Position numbers and translations under genes: made by a program. Below the pieces are notes generated by a model. The model worked only from the letters and a program-made list of their open reading frames with translations, did not search any database and was not told where the DNA came from. This document shows positions 31,588 to 43,500 of a stretch of 64,000 bases of DNA, piece after piece. Source of the stretch: Cristatella mucedo (lineage: Eukaryota; Bryozoa; Phylactolaemata; Cristatellidae); NCBI GenBank assembly GCA_009760855.2, contig WPIO01000017.1, forward strand, positions 6,378,501-6,442,500, in the 5' to 3' direction. Each line of letters opens with the position of its first letter. Position 1 is the stretch's first letter.

Positions 31588-34500
31588 GTGAGACGAACCG
31601 GACGGACGAACAGTCGCCACCGGGGTAGTGGCAAAGGGCGCTAGCAAACCGAAACGGAGAGTCGTCTGTACTTATTGCGCGCGGCCGCGCAGAAATAGCG
31701 GCGGAAATGAGCGATCTCGGGGCAAAGTTCGACGTTGCGGGCAACGGCGGTAGTTGGGGCACGCGTCGAGGTTTGCTGTCGAACCTGCGAGCAGAGCGAG
31801 AGCGCCCGGTGCAGCGTTCGACGGCCCATCTGCGGCCAGCCCTTCCCCGCCTCCTTCGGAGGCCCGGATCGGATGTCGGCGAGCGACCATGGCGCTCGCA
31901 TTGGCAACGAGCCCCGGATTCCAGCATTGCAGCCCACCCCTCCCTCTGTTCTCCTGCTCTCTTCTCTCGACCACATTCTCACCCTTTCCCTTCATTCCAT
32001 CGCCTCGCTTCCTTTAATTCCCTACTCCGCTTCCTTTTTCCCAATCGCATCCTCGCCTCGTTACCCTGCTCTCCTCCTTCACTTCTACTCCTCTTCTCCT
32101 CCACCTCTTCTCTGCCCAGCCACTCATACTCTTCTTCTCTGCTTCTCCTCTCCTACTCTTCTTCTCTGCTCCTCCTCTCCTACTCCTCTTCTCTTCCCCT
32201 CCACTTCTCCTCCGTTCCTACTTCTCTGCTTTTTGCTTCTCTCCCACTATTAATAACAAATTAAGAAATCTCGTCGCACAAATAAGTCCCATGCACTGTC
32301 TTCGCGCTTAAATTTTGGAAAAAGGAAATCGGAGTCTGTAACGGAAGGGCATGAGATGCATGACCAAGACAAACGCTCCATTTACTGTTCATCTTTTTTG
32401 AGGTCTCCAAGCATTTTTTTGTCGCTCGCACGTCCCGCCTTCCTGCTGCCGCCTAGATGAACGACGCGCTTACGGGTAGCTTGCAAGCAATGCGGCCTAA
32501 GTGCTAGGACTCGCTGTGCCAAAACTGTGGGCCTGGCGCGGGACTGCTCTTGCAGGCTCTCCAGAGGAACTTGCAGACAGGCAGTGGGCCCGAAACCGAC
32601 GAGCGCGACACCGACGGAGTCGCAGCGAGAGACGAGCGGCCCACCGGCGCTGAGACGAAAGAAGACAGTGGCTGCGACACCGACCTCGACGTCGAAGGCA
32701 AGCGGATCGTCCGTCGCCGGCCGCGGCCGCGGGCGCAAAGTTCTGACCGCACGAGGCGCTCTAAGAGGAGCGCTGTCCCTCGGTCGTTCGCGAGCGACAA
32801 GAGCGCGTGCGCCAGCGCAGGCGCTCTTACTCTACCGCCCGACAGAGCGTATCGACAGCTACGATCACTCGGGCCGCGCAGCGTACGTGGCCGCTTGCCG
32901 GAGCCGACGCGTGGTGCCCGTGTCGTACTACTTGCGGCACATGCAGGACTCGGAGCTCGCCATTCGGCACCACCAGCTGGGCAGCGACGGCGTGCAGCCG
33001 ATAGCCGCCTCCTTGACGGTGAGGCACACGCGCTCGCCCATTGCCTCCGCCGCCCCAGCGACCATGGCAGCAACCACCGCAGCGACCGCCGCCGCCCTCT
33101 GACCGCCACCCTCTGACCGCTGCCCCCTGATCGCCACCACCTGATCGCCGCCCCGACAGCCGCACCTTGACCACCGCCTCCCGACCGCCGCTATTCCGAC
33201 CGCCGTCCCTACGACCGCCACCGCCCGGCTGCCGCCTCGACCGCAGCTTTCCTGACTTGTCATTCCCCCTCGACCACCGATTCCCCACCCCCCTCCCGCA
33301 GCGCCGCCCCTCCGACCGCCGCCGCCCGACCCCATAGCCAGCGGCCCGTTGCAGCGGGGTTGGAGAACGCACGAAGCTCAGACTGGCTATTTCGTTGATT
33401 GCGTCTTCGGAGAGTAGCTACCTCGCGAGAGTCCGATTCTCGCTGGGAAGCGGGGACGCTGGCTGCAACTGACTGCCGATTGTTCGCCGTAGCTGTCGCG
33501 TGCGTGTAGAGCTGTGCATCCGAACTTATCCTTTTGCGTTGACAGTCCAATGCCACAGTGACGTCTCTGGACTTGTCTGACAACTGGCTTGGTTTCGATG
33601 GCGCAGTCACAATATGCGACATGCTCAAGGAGAACTGCTTCATCACTAGCCTGGTACGGACGGCCTCTAGCAGCGACGAAGGGCGATCGCATACCGCTGT
33701 CCTGTCGTCAGGCGACCGCCGGCGGATCTTTTCAATCTGCACGCGTCTCCATTTTAGAACCTTTCCGATAACCATCTCGGCCCCGAAAGCGCCGAAGTTC
33801 TTGCGGCCATGATTCAAGTGACGAATAACATTACTCACGTCACTCTTGCCGGTAAGCCCCGCTGTGCAACGAACGTTGCGCCAACTACTGACGCAAGTGG
33901 GAGCTCAAGCTGAGCACTCTGACCCTCTGAGCCTGACCCTCTGACCCTCTGAGCTGGCTGTCGCCGAATAGCACGAACACGTTTGTTGGCGTTTGTTAGC
34001 CTAATATAAGACCTGCTGGAGGTTAATTACAGAATTCTCGATGCGTTGTAGCAAATAGATAATAGTCCAACTTGTCTGTGATCTCCTTATCTCAGCACGC
34101 CCGAATTTTTCTTGCAATTTTATGCAACTGAAATTATACAGACTTGACTGCGGATCTGGTAAATAATGTAGTAATACATCGAAAGGTCATATTGGAGCAC
34201 GGGACCCAAATTCCATTCAGAGGCTACTGGAGACATGATAGCCGAGCCTATTTAGAAGTTTGATATCGGCGGAGCCAGTGGTGTGGAGCGGAGCGGGCGG
34301 GGGGGGGGGTTCGCCCCAAGTGCTCCCCAGTCTGGCGGGGCCGCCGAGCGCCACTGAGTTCCAGCATAAATCACCCGCAAACACCGAGGGGGTCATCGCA
34401 TAGAAGGCCCACGGCCGTGGCTTGTCGTGGTCTAAGACGGAGAGCGCGCGTACCGGCGGTAATGCGCTTACTGCAGCAGCAGCCGATGCGAGCTTTACTC

Positions 34501-37500
34501 CTGGTGATACAAACGCCAAGCCCTTTTCAACCCTTAGTCGCTCTCACCTCGCAAACACTAATATCGTGGGGCCACCTAGCACAGCCGACGCCCGGCAGTC
34601 CAACCGGGTTTGTTTGTGCAATAGACACATTTTCGTGACTGCAATAATCGGCGCAGTCAGAGGTTCGTCGTCTATGCTTGCCTCAGGGCCGCTTCCTTCG
34701 ACCACCACGCGAATTTTATGATGGCGTTTACCCAAGCCAGAAGTTTAAAAAAGTCACTCGTCGAACTCAGCCTTTCTGGCTTCGGACGTACAGTGGCTGG
34801 AGTATTTCTGTATCGCAGAGAAGGCTAAGTGCTTCCCACGCGTCCCTATTCCCCTGGCGAGGCTCAGACCCGTTCACTATGGGTGAGTTCCGCAGCTGGA
34901 AAAGGTCGGCGTCGAAGATTGCAAGCAAAGCATCAAGAGAGCCACCCGAGTCGAGTCGCAACAAGTCGATGCAGAAGGCCACTAGCCCGATGAACAAGGG
35001 GATGCACATCATAAGAGAAAAGTACGCTACTGAGAGCAGACGTCAGAGGAAATCGCTGAAAATCTACCTCAGTTGCAAGGATCTGCCTTTGCAATAGGAT
35101 TCCGAGCGAGTCAGGGCTTGCCATGCCGCGCTCAAGTGGAGTCGGCGGTCGGTTCGGTCGACAGCGGCAACTTACCGGAGCTTCTCGCGCTCCTCCTTCT
35201 CGCGCTCCTCCTTCTCGCGCTCCTCCTTCTCGCGCTCCTCCTTCTCGCGCTCCTCCTTCTCGCGCTCCTCCTAAGCGAGACGTCCAGCTTGCCGGCGTCG
35301 CTCTCGAGAAGGCCCCGCCTATTGCTTCTATGGCCAGCCGAGACGTCCAGGAGGACATCGTCCAATCGCACGCTCACCCGCTCCATCGGAAGCAAAGCCA
35401 TGCTTATCGCCACAGACAGACAGAGAAGGAGGCTCGAGACGCGCGCGAGAGGCAGCAGCATCGAGTGACTCTTCTCGGCCTGAAGCACGTGACTAAGATC
35501 TTCGCCGATTTAACCTTCGTGCTACCGGCGTAGGCGCTCAAGCGAATCGCCGTGGTCCGATTGCCAACGGTCGCGAACTGGGTTGTGCCCAATGGTGCAG
35601 TCCATCTGAGAGGTGAGACTGACGGTCTGCAAGCCTCGATCGAGCCACTGAAGGAGTCGGCGTACTACGGGCGTTGGGCGTGCAAGCTCGAAGTAGACCT
35701 GCATGTGGCCTGCACAGATTGCGTCCCGACATGGGCCTCTTCTTTGAATCGGCCACTGACGTTTTCAATGTGGCACCGGTCCTTGCAAGCGCAACGACGA
35801 GCTGCCCCGTAAGTTAAAGGAAGTCGTCCTGGACTTGTAGTTTGAGAGAGGCGGTGGCCTGAACCTCGATACTCGTGAGATATTCGACGGTCATCATTTC
35901 GGCGAGTGCTACATTTCCTAATTCGCATGTTCGCGTAGATCGGCGAAGTCATTGAGCACGTCGAAGACAACGATAGCGCTACCTGGCAGAGATTCGAGAC
36001 GACAAGCATCATCGACCACATGATTTCGATAAAGTTCGCATTCATCTTGCATCTCGCGGAGCACGTGATCACGTGATCACGCACGTACTATCGTGGGCTT
36101 TGGCGAAAACAGAATTGGGATATTGTCAATGTCCTGCACGTGGTCGCTCGCATCACGAAGGCACTAACAGAAGTGCGATGGCTGGCTCTGATGATCCGTT
36201 GGCAAAGGTGCAGACACTGTAAGGATCATGAGGTCAAGGTGCTTGACGCGATGCCGAGTAAACCTGCACCGGTCGCCGTCGTCGCATTAAGCACCCGAGC
36301 TACAGCATAAACTTCTCCCGTGTCGACTTAATCTATGCAGGGCTTTCGCTTCGACAAGGAGTCGATGGAGACACTCCGCCTGGCATTGTCTCACCCCTCA
36401 TCTGTTTTTCTCTGCATGCAATGTCGGTGTCCTTGCAGAGCTTGCAACCAAGTTCTAAAAGATAGACTTCCCCAGACTTTGAGTCGATCCTCTCGAGACA
36501 GCAGCTTCACTAGTTATGCACGATAGTACATTTGGAAGCGGCACTGAAGAATATCAGGGCGGTTCCCGATCTCACCGTCATACTGTCGCAGAGTCCCGCG
36601 TTATGCTGGCTGAATCCGGTCGATCCGAGGCCGGTTATGTTATGTAACGTAATGTATATCGGTCTGTAACTCTACAAAGCCACAAAGACAACGTGGGTGC
36701 TACGCAAGAGAGTTTTCTATAGCGCACTCAAAGCCTAAGCGGCTTTTAGTAAGCATGCAATAGACATCAGACTTCATCTCACGACAGATTTCATGTCTGC
36801 TGTGCAAGCTTACTCGGGCACAAACTATTTTGACTGCCAAGGCCGAAGGTGTGTTCTACTTAGTGATACTAATCAAGACACGCTAACGAATGACGGCCGG
36901 TGTGGACTACCTAAACAATGCCAAATGTTTATGGATTGAGAAAGAAGCGGTGGCCATGTTAGGATCGTCACACACTTTCAATCAATGTGCAGCTACCACC
37001 CACTGGGCGAATACAAGACTTGCCATTTCCATTGCGTTCATCATATTCGGCGAGGCTTGCTAACCTCCTAACTGAAAATCGTGGCTCCACCACCACTGGG
37101 CTTAGGCTCGGGGCCAGTTAATGAGTGACACTGGATTAGCCCATAACTGTATAGAAATGAAAGCGTTGATCTTTCAGAGGGATTGCATTGGCAAGCGGAA
37201 GAGTAGAGATTGCGAAAATAAGTAGACCAAGCACAGATCTCAACGGTAGGCCCACAATTTAAAGGCTCTCTCAATGACCGTTGGCCTTCAATATCTTTGT
37301 TCTGAACTATGCCACTTCGGTGGAGCCTAAATCATTGCTGTGTAACGCCATTGATTTAACGCCAGATATTCGACGCTCAATAAGACTTGCTAGTCAATGA
37401 TTTCAAGCACTTCAGAGAGATTATGCAAATCCTGCAGAGAAACTACAGTTTCAACTCCGAGTAGTGACTGACGAGTCAGCTGGTCCAAGTGAAAGCTGGG

Positions 37501-40500
37501 AAGGAACGGAAGAGCCAGTCTTCACTTAAGGCGACAGCTAAGGTGGTGGTAGTGTAGAGCCACGGCCATCTTTTGAAAACCATTTAAATGTAATAGTTCT
37601 ATGGCTTTCTAGTATTTAAGTGTTTAATTTCAACTATGAGGGTACATGTCTTTTGAAAATTTTTCTGAGTAACTTTTGCAAATTAGTCAAGTATTTCCAG
37701 CTTTGACACTCATCACTGCTGTACCATCGTGGTACTACTATAAATATAACGCAAAGAACTCAATGCAAACGGAAGTCGGTGACGACGATCGGCTCAAGAG
37801 GTTACGGTTAGCTAGCTAGCTAGCTAGCTAGCTAGCTAGCCAACTAGCTTACTAACTAACTAACTAACCTAGTGAGTTCATCTCAGAAGGAAAACACAAG
37901 GATTACGGATCCGGGATTGCCCATTCGATCAAAAAACGTGAGCAAATGAATCCGCTTTGTGCTTCAGGTAACGGCTTCGACGACCGTGCGGCTGCCGCGT
38001 TTGCCGAGGCAATAATGGTAAGTGTTACCAGGCAGAGACCACGTGTGCTATGATCTCGCAGTTGCGAAAAGTCAGTTAAGTTGCTTTGCTCCATAGAAGC
38101 TATTATTAAGTGTAATTTTGAGAGTGCCAACGATCGTGCTTTTGATTCGAAAGACGTTTTATACAACTTTGTGTTCAATTCCGCTCAACTTACACTCATT
38201 CTGAATGAAATTCGCGCCACACGAATCTGTGGTCTCCTAATATCCGATTTTTTATGCCTTTGCACTATTTAGAGTACGTCGAAAGTTGAATATCTGAACT
38301 TGAGTCATAACAAGTTCGGAGAGATTGCCGGCATGCTGCTTGGACCAGCGATATCGGAGAACAGCAGCCTAAAGCACCTGGACCTAAGCTGGAACTCGTT
38401 TCGCAGGAGGGGTGCCGTGGCCATTGCTCAGGGTGTCAAGGTAGAACCTCGGAGCATGCACAGCAGCAGCAGCAACGGTTGCTAAAGGTTTCTTCGCGTG
38501 TTGCCATTTGGACCCTCTCAATGCAAACTAGTTTCTACTCACTTGTCACTTGTCATTGCTGCAGCGTTCACCCAAGCACCTATCTATTGTCGTTGGCCAC
38601 AAATCGAGTGGAAGTGACCCCGTTAACTAAAAGCTGGTAGTGCGACTACCATGTCTAGATGTCTCGTGGACTTTCCTTTCTCTTTACCTGCATGTACCCG
38701 TATCTACGCAAGGCCATTAGGATGAGCGGTTGATATCGAAATCGTATTCAAAAACCACAGCCTCTCTTGGTAGCAGACCTGATTTGGCTCAGGGTTTAGG
38801 TTGCTCGTCTTTGATGACCGATGTCTTGGACTTGAGCCCAGCGGCACGTATGATGCGCCTGAATAGAGATCAAGTTCTCATAGGGCTCTTTTTAATGAAT
38901 TATGTAGACTTTTCTGTATACCTATTGCAATCGGCAGTCAGCCTCCTTCGTAGAATACTGTAAGTTAAAAAAAGGTGAGATGCTTAGGGGCCCGCGATAG
39001 TGGTTGAGGAAGTGATTATCGCCGGAGTTGCAACGCAGGACGGCGGAAAAAGACGCTTCAGAATTGGCAGTAGATAAAAAGACATCGTCGCAACGTAAGA
39101 ATTGTGAAACTGAGCGTCACAGTCTAGGACCAACAGAGCAAAGGCACGTGTCACAAATGGTATTTAAACTAGAGAAATAGAGGGAACTTTATTTATCTGA
39201 GAGGACCCTCGGGCTCGATGAAGCTAGTGCTGCTATAGCAGTGCCGCTTGGTAGGGAGGAGCCAAGCCGTGGCGGGCTTTGTAGGTCTGAGTACACACTT
39301 CGGCTTGCATCCACAGTTGTACCGAAAACCGCCTCAGCTACTTTAGCAAAGCTAGACGTGGCTGAAACTAAAGATTTTGAAGAACAGTCTGCCGGTTTAT
39401 ATAGGACTGTCTGTCTACGCCCGTTATCAGTTTTCATCAGTTTTACTAGCTAATGTATTAAAGTAATTGACCTACAAGGTTACATTCATTTCATTAGTTG
39501 GTCCATGCATTCGTGACATCCCGTCTCGACTTCTGCAACTCACTGCTTACTGGCCTACCAGCATTTGCGATCAGGCGATTGCAGCTGGTGCAAAACTTGG
39601 CAGCTAGACTTGTCTGCCGTGAGCGTCGCAGTTGCCACATAACTCCACTTATCGCCAACCTGCACTGGCTACCAGTCAAGCAACGGATTGACTTCAAGGT
39701 TTTGTCGCTCACTTTTAGGTCCCTTCATTCTATGGCTCCAGCCTATCTCTCAGATATACTACCCCATCAGGCCAAGCATAGTACCACCCGCTTTTCGGAA
39801 TCCAACAGTCTAGAAATACCTCGTACAAACCTTAAATCCTTTGGAGACCGTGCATTTAGTTCATATGCTCCCAAAGCCTGGAACTCCCTCCCGACCTGCG
39901 TCAGAACATCCCCTGACCTGACCACATTTAAAAGGAACCTAAAAACACACCTAGTTAGGACAGCATTTAGTGGGTCCCTGTGATTCGTCCTTGATGTGCT
40001 TATGCGTGCTGACACTGTGCATGCTGCCACTAACCGCATTTGCATGCTGACCCTGTGCATGTCACCCCTAACCATATTATTCATTTCGTTTGTTTTTCAA
40101 GCATGATTTTACCTACCATTCAATTGCATTTCACTTTACAGCAAATGTAAAGCGCCTAGAGAGAGATTAAGTTCTCTGAGGGCGCTTTATCAAGTGAATT
40201 ATTATTATTATTATTATTACCAGCACACCAAGGGTGAGGGTCAGTCAGGTACCACCGTGATTTGTGAAGGAAGGCTTGCCGCAACCGCTGCGGTAAGTGA
40301 TTACAAAACCGAGGGAAATGAGTCCCTTAGCTCGCGAATGTAGCAGGCAATACCTAACTTTGAAGAGAGCATGAATGTACTTACTGGCCGTGTTCGTATT
40401 CTCGCGATATATTTCAAAGCGTTGCGACAAAAAACCGTCAGACAGGGGTTAACTGAAGCAAAATAAGGACAATATAGAAGATTCCATCCTGAGGGTTATG

Positions 40501-43500
40501 TTTTATAATTGACGAGAAAATTTAGGTTTTCCTATGCTATTAAGTTGGCTTTTTCATATTTCGATATGAAAACTTTTGCTACAATGTACAGAAAAGCATC
40601 CATTGTGCCGGAAGTAAAATTGCAGCATGGAGAGCGCGAGTTGTGAAAAGATGTAAATAGAAAATACATCCCCATGGTACTCTCTAGGTCCACTTTGTGA
40701 AAGGTGGAATTGATATCTATGCTCTGAAATATCTCTTCCAGCTAGGACCTAAACCACTTCAGTGCGAATGTCCTGGCGAGATGATAGGCCCTCCATAAGG
40801 ACTTTGTGAAAGATTTACTTAAGCTCTGCGCCGGGCGCACAGTAGTCGCTTTCAGGAAGTCGCACGCACCAGTGGCATGGTCGATCCTTTCGTCTCTGCG
40901 GCTAGTCGGCACTAGGCTGCTACTAGCTGCTCGGCGTTAGGACCGGCTTGTTGCTAAACTGTGGGCCCTAAGACTCGCGTACTGGTCGCAGGGCGCGGGC
41001 GGCCGCGCACCTGTCGCGGGTGCTCGCCGCCACACTCTCTGCAAGGTCACGGCCCCCACAGTAGGACGTGAGCTGTTGCTACGGACCGCCTTGCATAGTA
41101 ATACTTCCGCGCGAATAAAATCGTTGACTTTTAAGAAGCGCCTTCGCAGGAGGGATTGCGCATCCGACTGTTCCATAGATATATCCCCCTCTCTTTCTCC
41201 CCCTCTCTCCCCCTCTCTCTCCCTCTTTCTATCTCCGCCTCTCTTTCCATCTCCCATCCCTTCTCTCTCTCTCTTTCTTGATTTCTCTCTCTGTCTATCT
41301 CCCCCTCTCTCTGCTCACCTTGTACAGCAATTTTCAGCATTCTTTACGAGCGTACAAAATGCATGTGCAAGTTCGTTCTTTCACAGGCAAATGTGTACAT
41401 GAAAAGAATTAACCTCTCGTGGAATGGCCTTGGACTTGACGGTGCCAAAGAGCTTGCAAGAGCGCTCAGCGAAAACTCCGTGCTCGAAGAGCTGGACATA
41501 ACGTGCGTACCGCCGCGACTGCCCTCGTAGACAAGCTGCTCCTTCCTAGTAGTAGGCTTCGGCCACGAGGCGGCCACCATCCGTCAGCGGTGCTTTTGCG
41601 CCGGTTCTCTTCGTCGGTTTCTTTGTTTGCCTTGTTGCCTTGGTGACCTGCAATTGTGGGCCTCCGTGGCTACTCGCAGTGCTCCCGCGCATAGTGAAAT
41701 GCCTTGGCCGTGCTGCCCTGTGTACTTGCTCTTCGTTAGGCAGCTCTTGCTGACGGAACTTGCCGTCCGTCGCGAGACTTCCGGCACGAGTCTTGTTATT
41801 CGCACGCCATCTAGATTGGCGTCCTGCTTAGCAGCGCGGCCAGTGACCATGCCCCAGTTTGCTGCTACCCCCCAGCCAAGTTCTGAACACTTTTTTTAAA
41901 CGATCGCTGAGTGCTTGCTTAGCGGCGAGTCAACACGGCTGCTGGCAATCCTCCCCAAGCTGTCAGCGTCGCCCGTGGGTCAGCGACACACCGACCTGAC
42001 TTTGGCAGTCAGTGTGACTCGCTTGCCTGCCACTCCTCCGGCGCACTCGCGCGCGAGTGCGACCGCTACTCGCGCGCGACTCAAGAGCCGGCTCATGTAT
42101 GCGGCGGCTCCGTCCGATGGCCCGATATAGTGCTTGCTTTATAGCAGCACCCATAGCAAAGGTAAATCGGTCGGCTGGCTTCGTATTGCTGATTAGATAC
42201 TGTCAACATTGATAAAGCTACCGGACCTCGTGGAGTTTCTTTTCCTCCTCCTACTGCCACGGCTGGCTACTGCCAGTCAAATACCCCCCTGTCGGAAGCA
42301 GCTACCGAGCATCGCTTGGGACGTTGGTCGAAGTATTTACTTCAGCTTCGCCCTGCGAATAATGATGTCACACTCACTTTGTCTCTTGAGCGGCTTGAAA
42401 CTCCTACACCTACACGCCAATTAGTAATAAAAAAAACTCAACGCCAACCCTATGGGAATCCAGTGACCTTGACCTCAGTGGATAGGATGCTGTGCAGCTA
42501 TGCGTGCCGGGTCTCCTAGCGACTCTTGCTATGTCAGCATACCACTTAGGGTGTGAGAAGGCACGGTACAGCTATAGCCTATGCACATATATAGCTCGAG
42601 TTCTGGTCGTTGCAGCAATCTAAGAACGCCGAGGGCCGGCCAGCTTCTCACAACTACGTTGCTACATGCTTCCTTTCACTTTCTCTGACAGTGAAAGGGT
42701 GATTGTTAAAGCGACCAACTAAAAAGCCCGACGCCTGTGCATCGTCTGCTCGATAGACCCTCCCACCACGGTCGGCAACATATTTATTAGCTGTATATCA
42801 CTGACGTCATTCGTACGCTTACCTCGGTGCAAGTTGCTTACGCACTTTTTTGACCGGGTGCAACTTATGTAATTTACCCCCCCCGTCTTCGTTGGCAGCA
42901 AATGTCAAGTGCCTAGAGAGAGAGATTGGGTTCTCTGAGAGCGCTATATCAAATGCATTGTTATTATTATTATTATTATTATTGTTATTTAGCTCCCCAA
43001 AGCCACAAGGAGTGAATATTAAACTGGAGAGTTCTCTACCGCAAACTCAAAGCCCAAGTGGCTTTCCGTTGGCGTACGATATCCTATAGACTCCATCTCA
43101 CTCAACAAAGCGAAATTTTGAAGCATAGCTGAGTCAGGAGGGCAGTCAAGGAAGTGAGCAGCATGGAGGCAGCAGCTCAGGACGGCTGGAAAGAATGTGC
43201 CACAGTCGGCAGTAGAAGAGCAGATGTCTCTGCGTAACAAGAAAGCTCGCCTTCTCTCACATTCCGTGTAAGCTATCGTTTGAAAGAACAAGGTAGATCA
43301 TCAAATGAATGTCAGTGTCAACATCACTGCAATCTTAGGCCGCCCGCAAGCGGGTCAGTAGACCATAATCTCGATCGTCGCTCGTAGCTATTGCCACACG
43401 AGCACGAGTTGCGGATGCAACGGAGCTTCGCTACGTTTCTTCGCTTTGCTCACACGGCTCGTCACGAATGCCGAGTCCCCGAGGAATTCCCGCCCTCACC

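Larger units (their letters stand above)
33852..37967 (+). other. LRRC74A-like intron 5 with unexplained ORF-rich segment
   Basis: 4.1-kb intron. From about 34200 to 36330 it is richer in GC and ORFs than a typical intron here: a 139-codon ORF at 34678-35097, a 136-codon ORF at 35123-35533, and shorter minus-strand ones. I recognise no domain and see no consistent reading strand. It could be a decayed nested gene or mobile element. Confidence 0.35.

Noticed and set aside
30136-31647. Long ORFs on both strands before the LRRC74A-like gene
   Set aside because: Same CpG-block effect; no recognised motif and no frame favoured.
35176-35270. Leucine-rich transmembrane segment on the plus strand ([11 protein letters not shown])
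   Set aside because: It is one of six readings of an exact 15-bp tandem repeat, and no surrounding protein context supports it.
36020-36060. Shared phrase ATTTCGATAAAGT with 20893-20910, suggesting a common element
   Set aside because: Only about 13 identical bases with weak flanking similarity; not enough to define a family.
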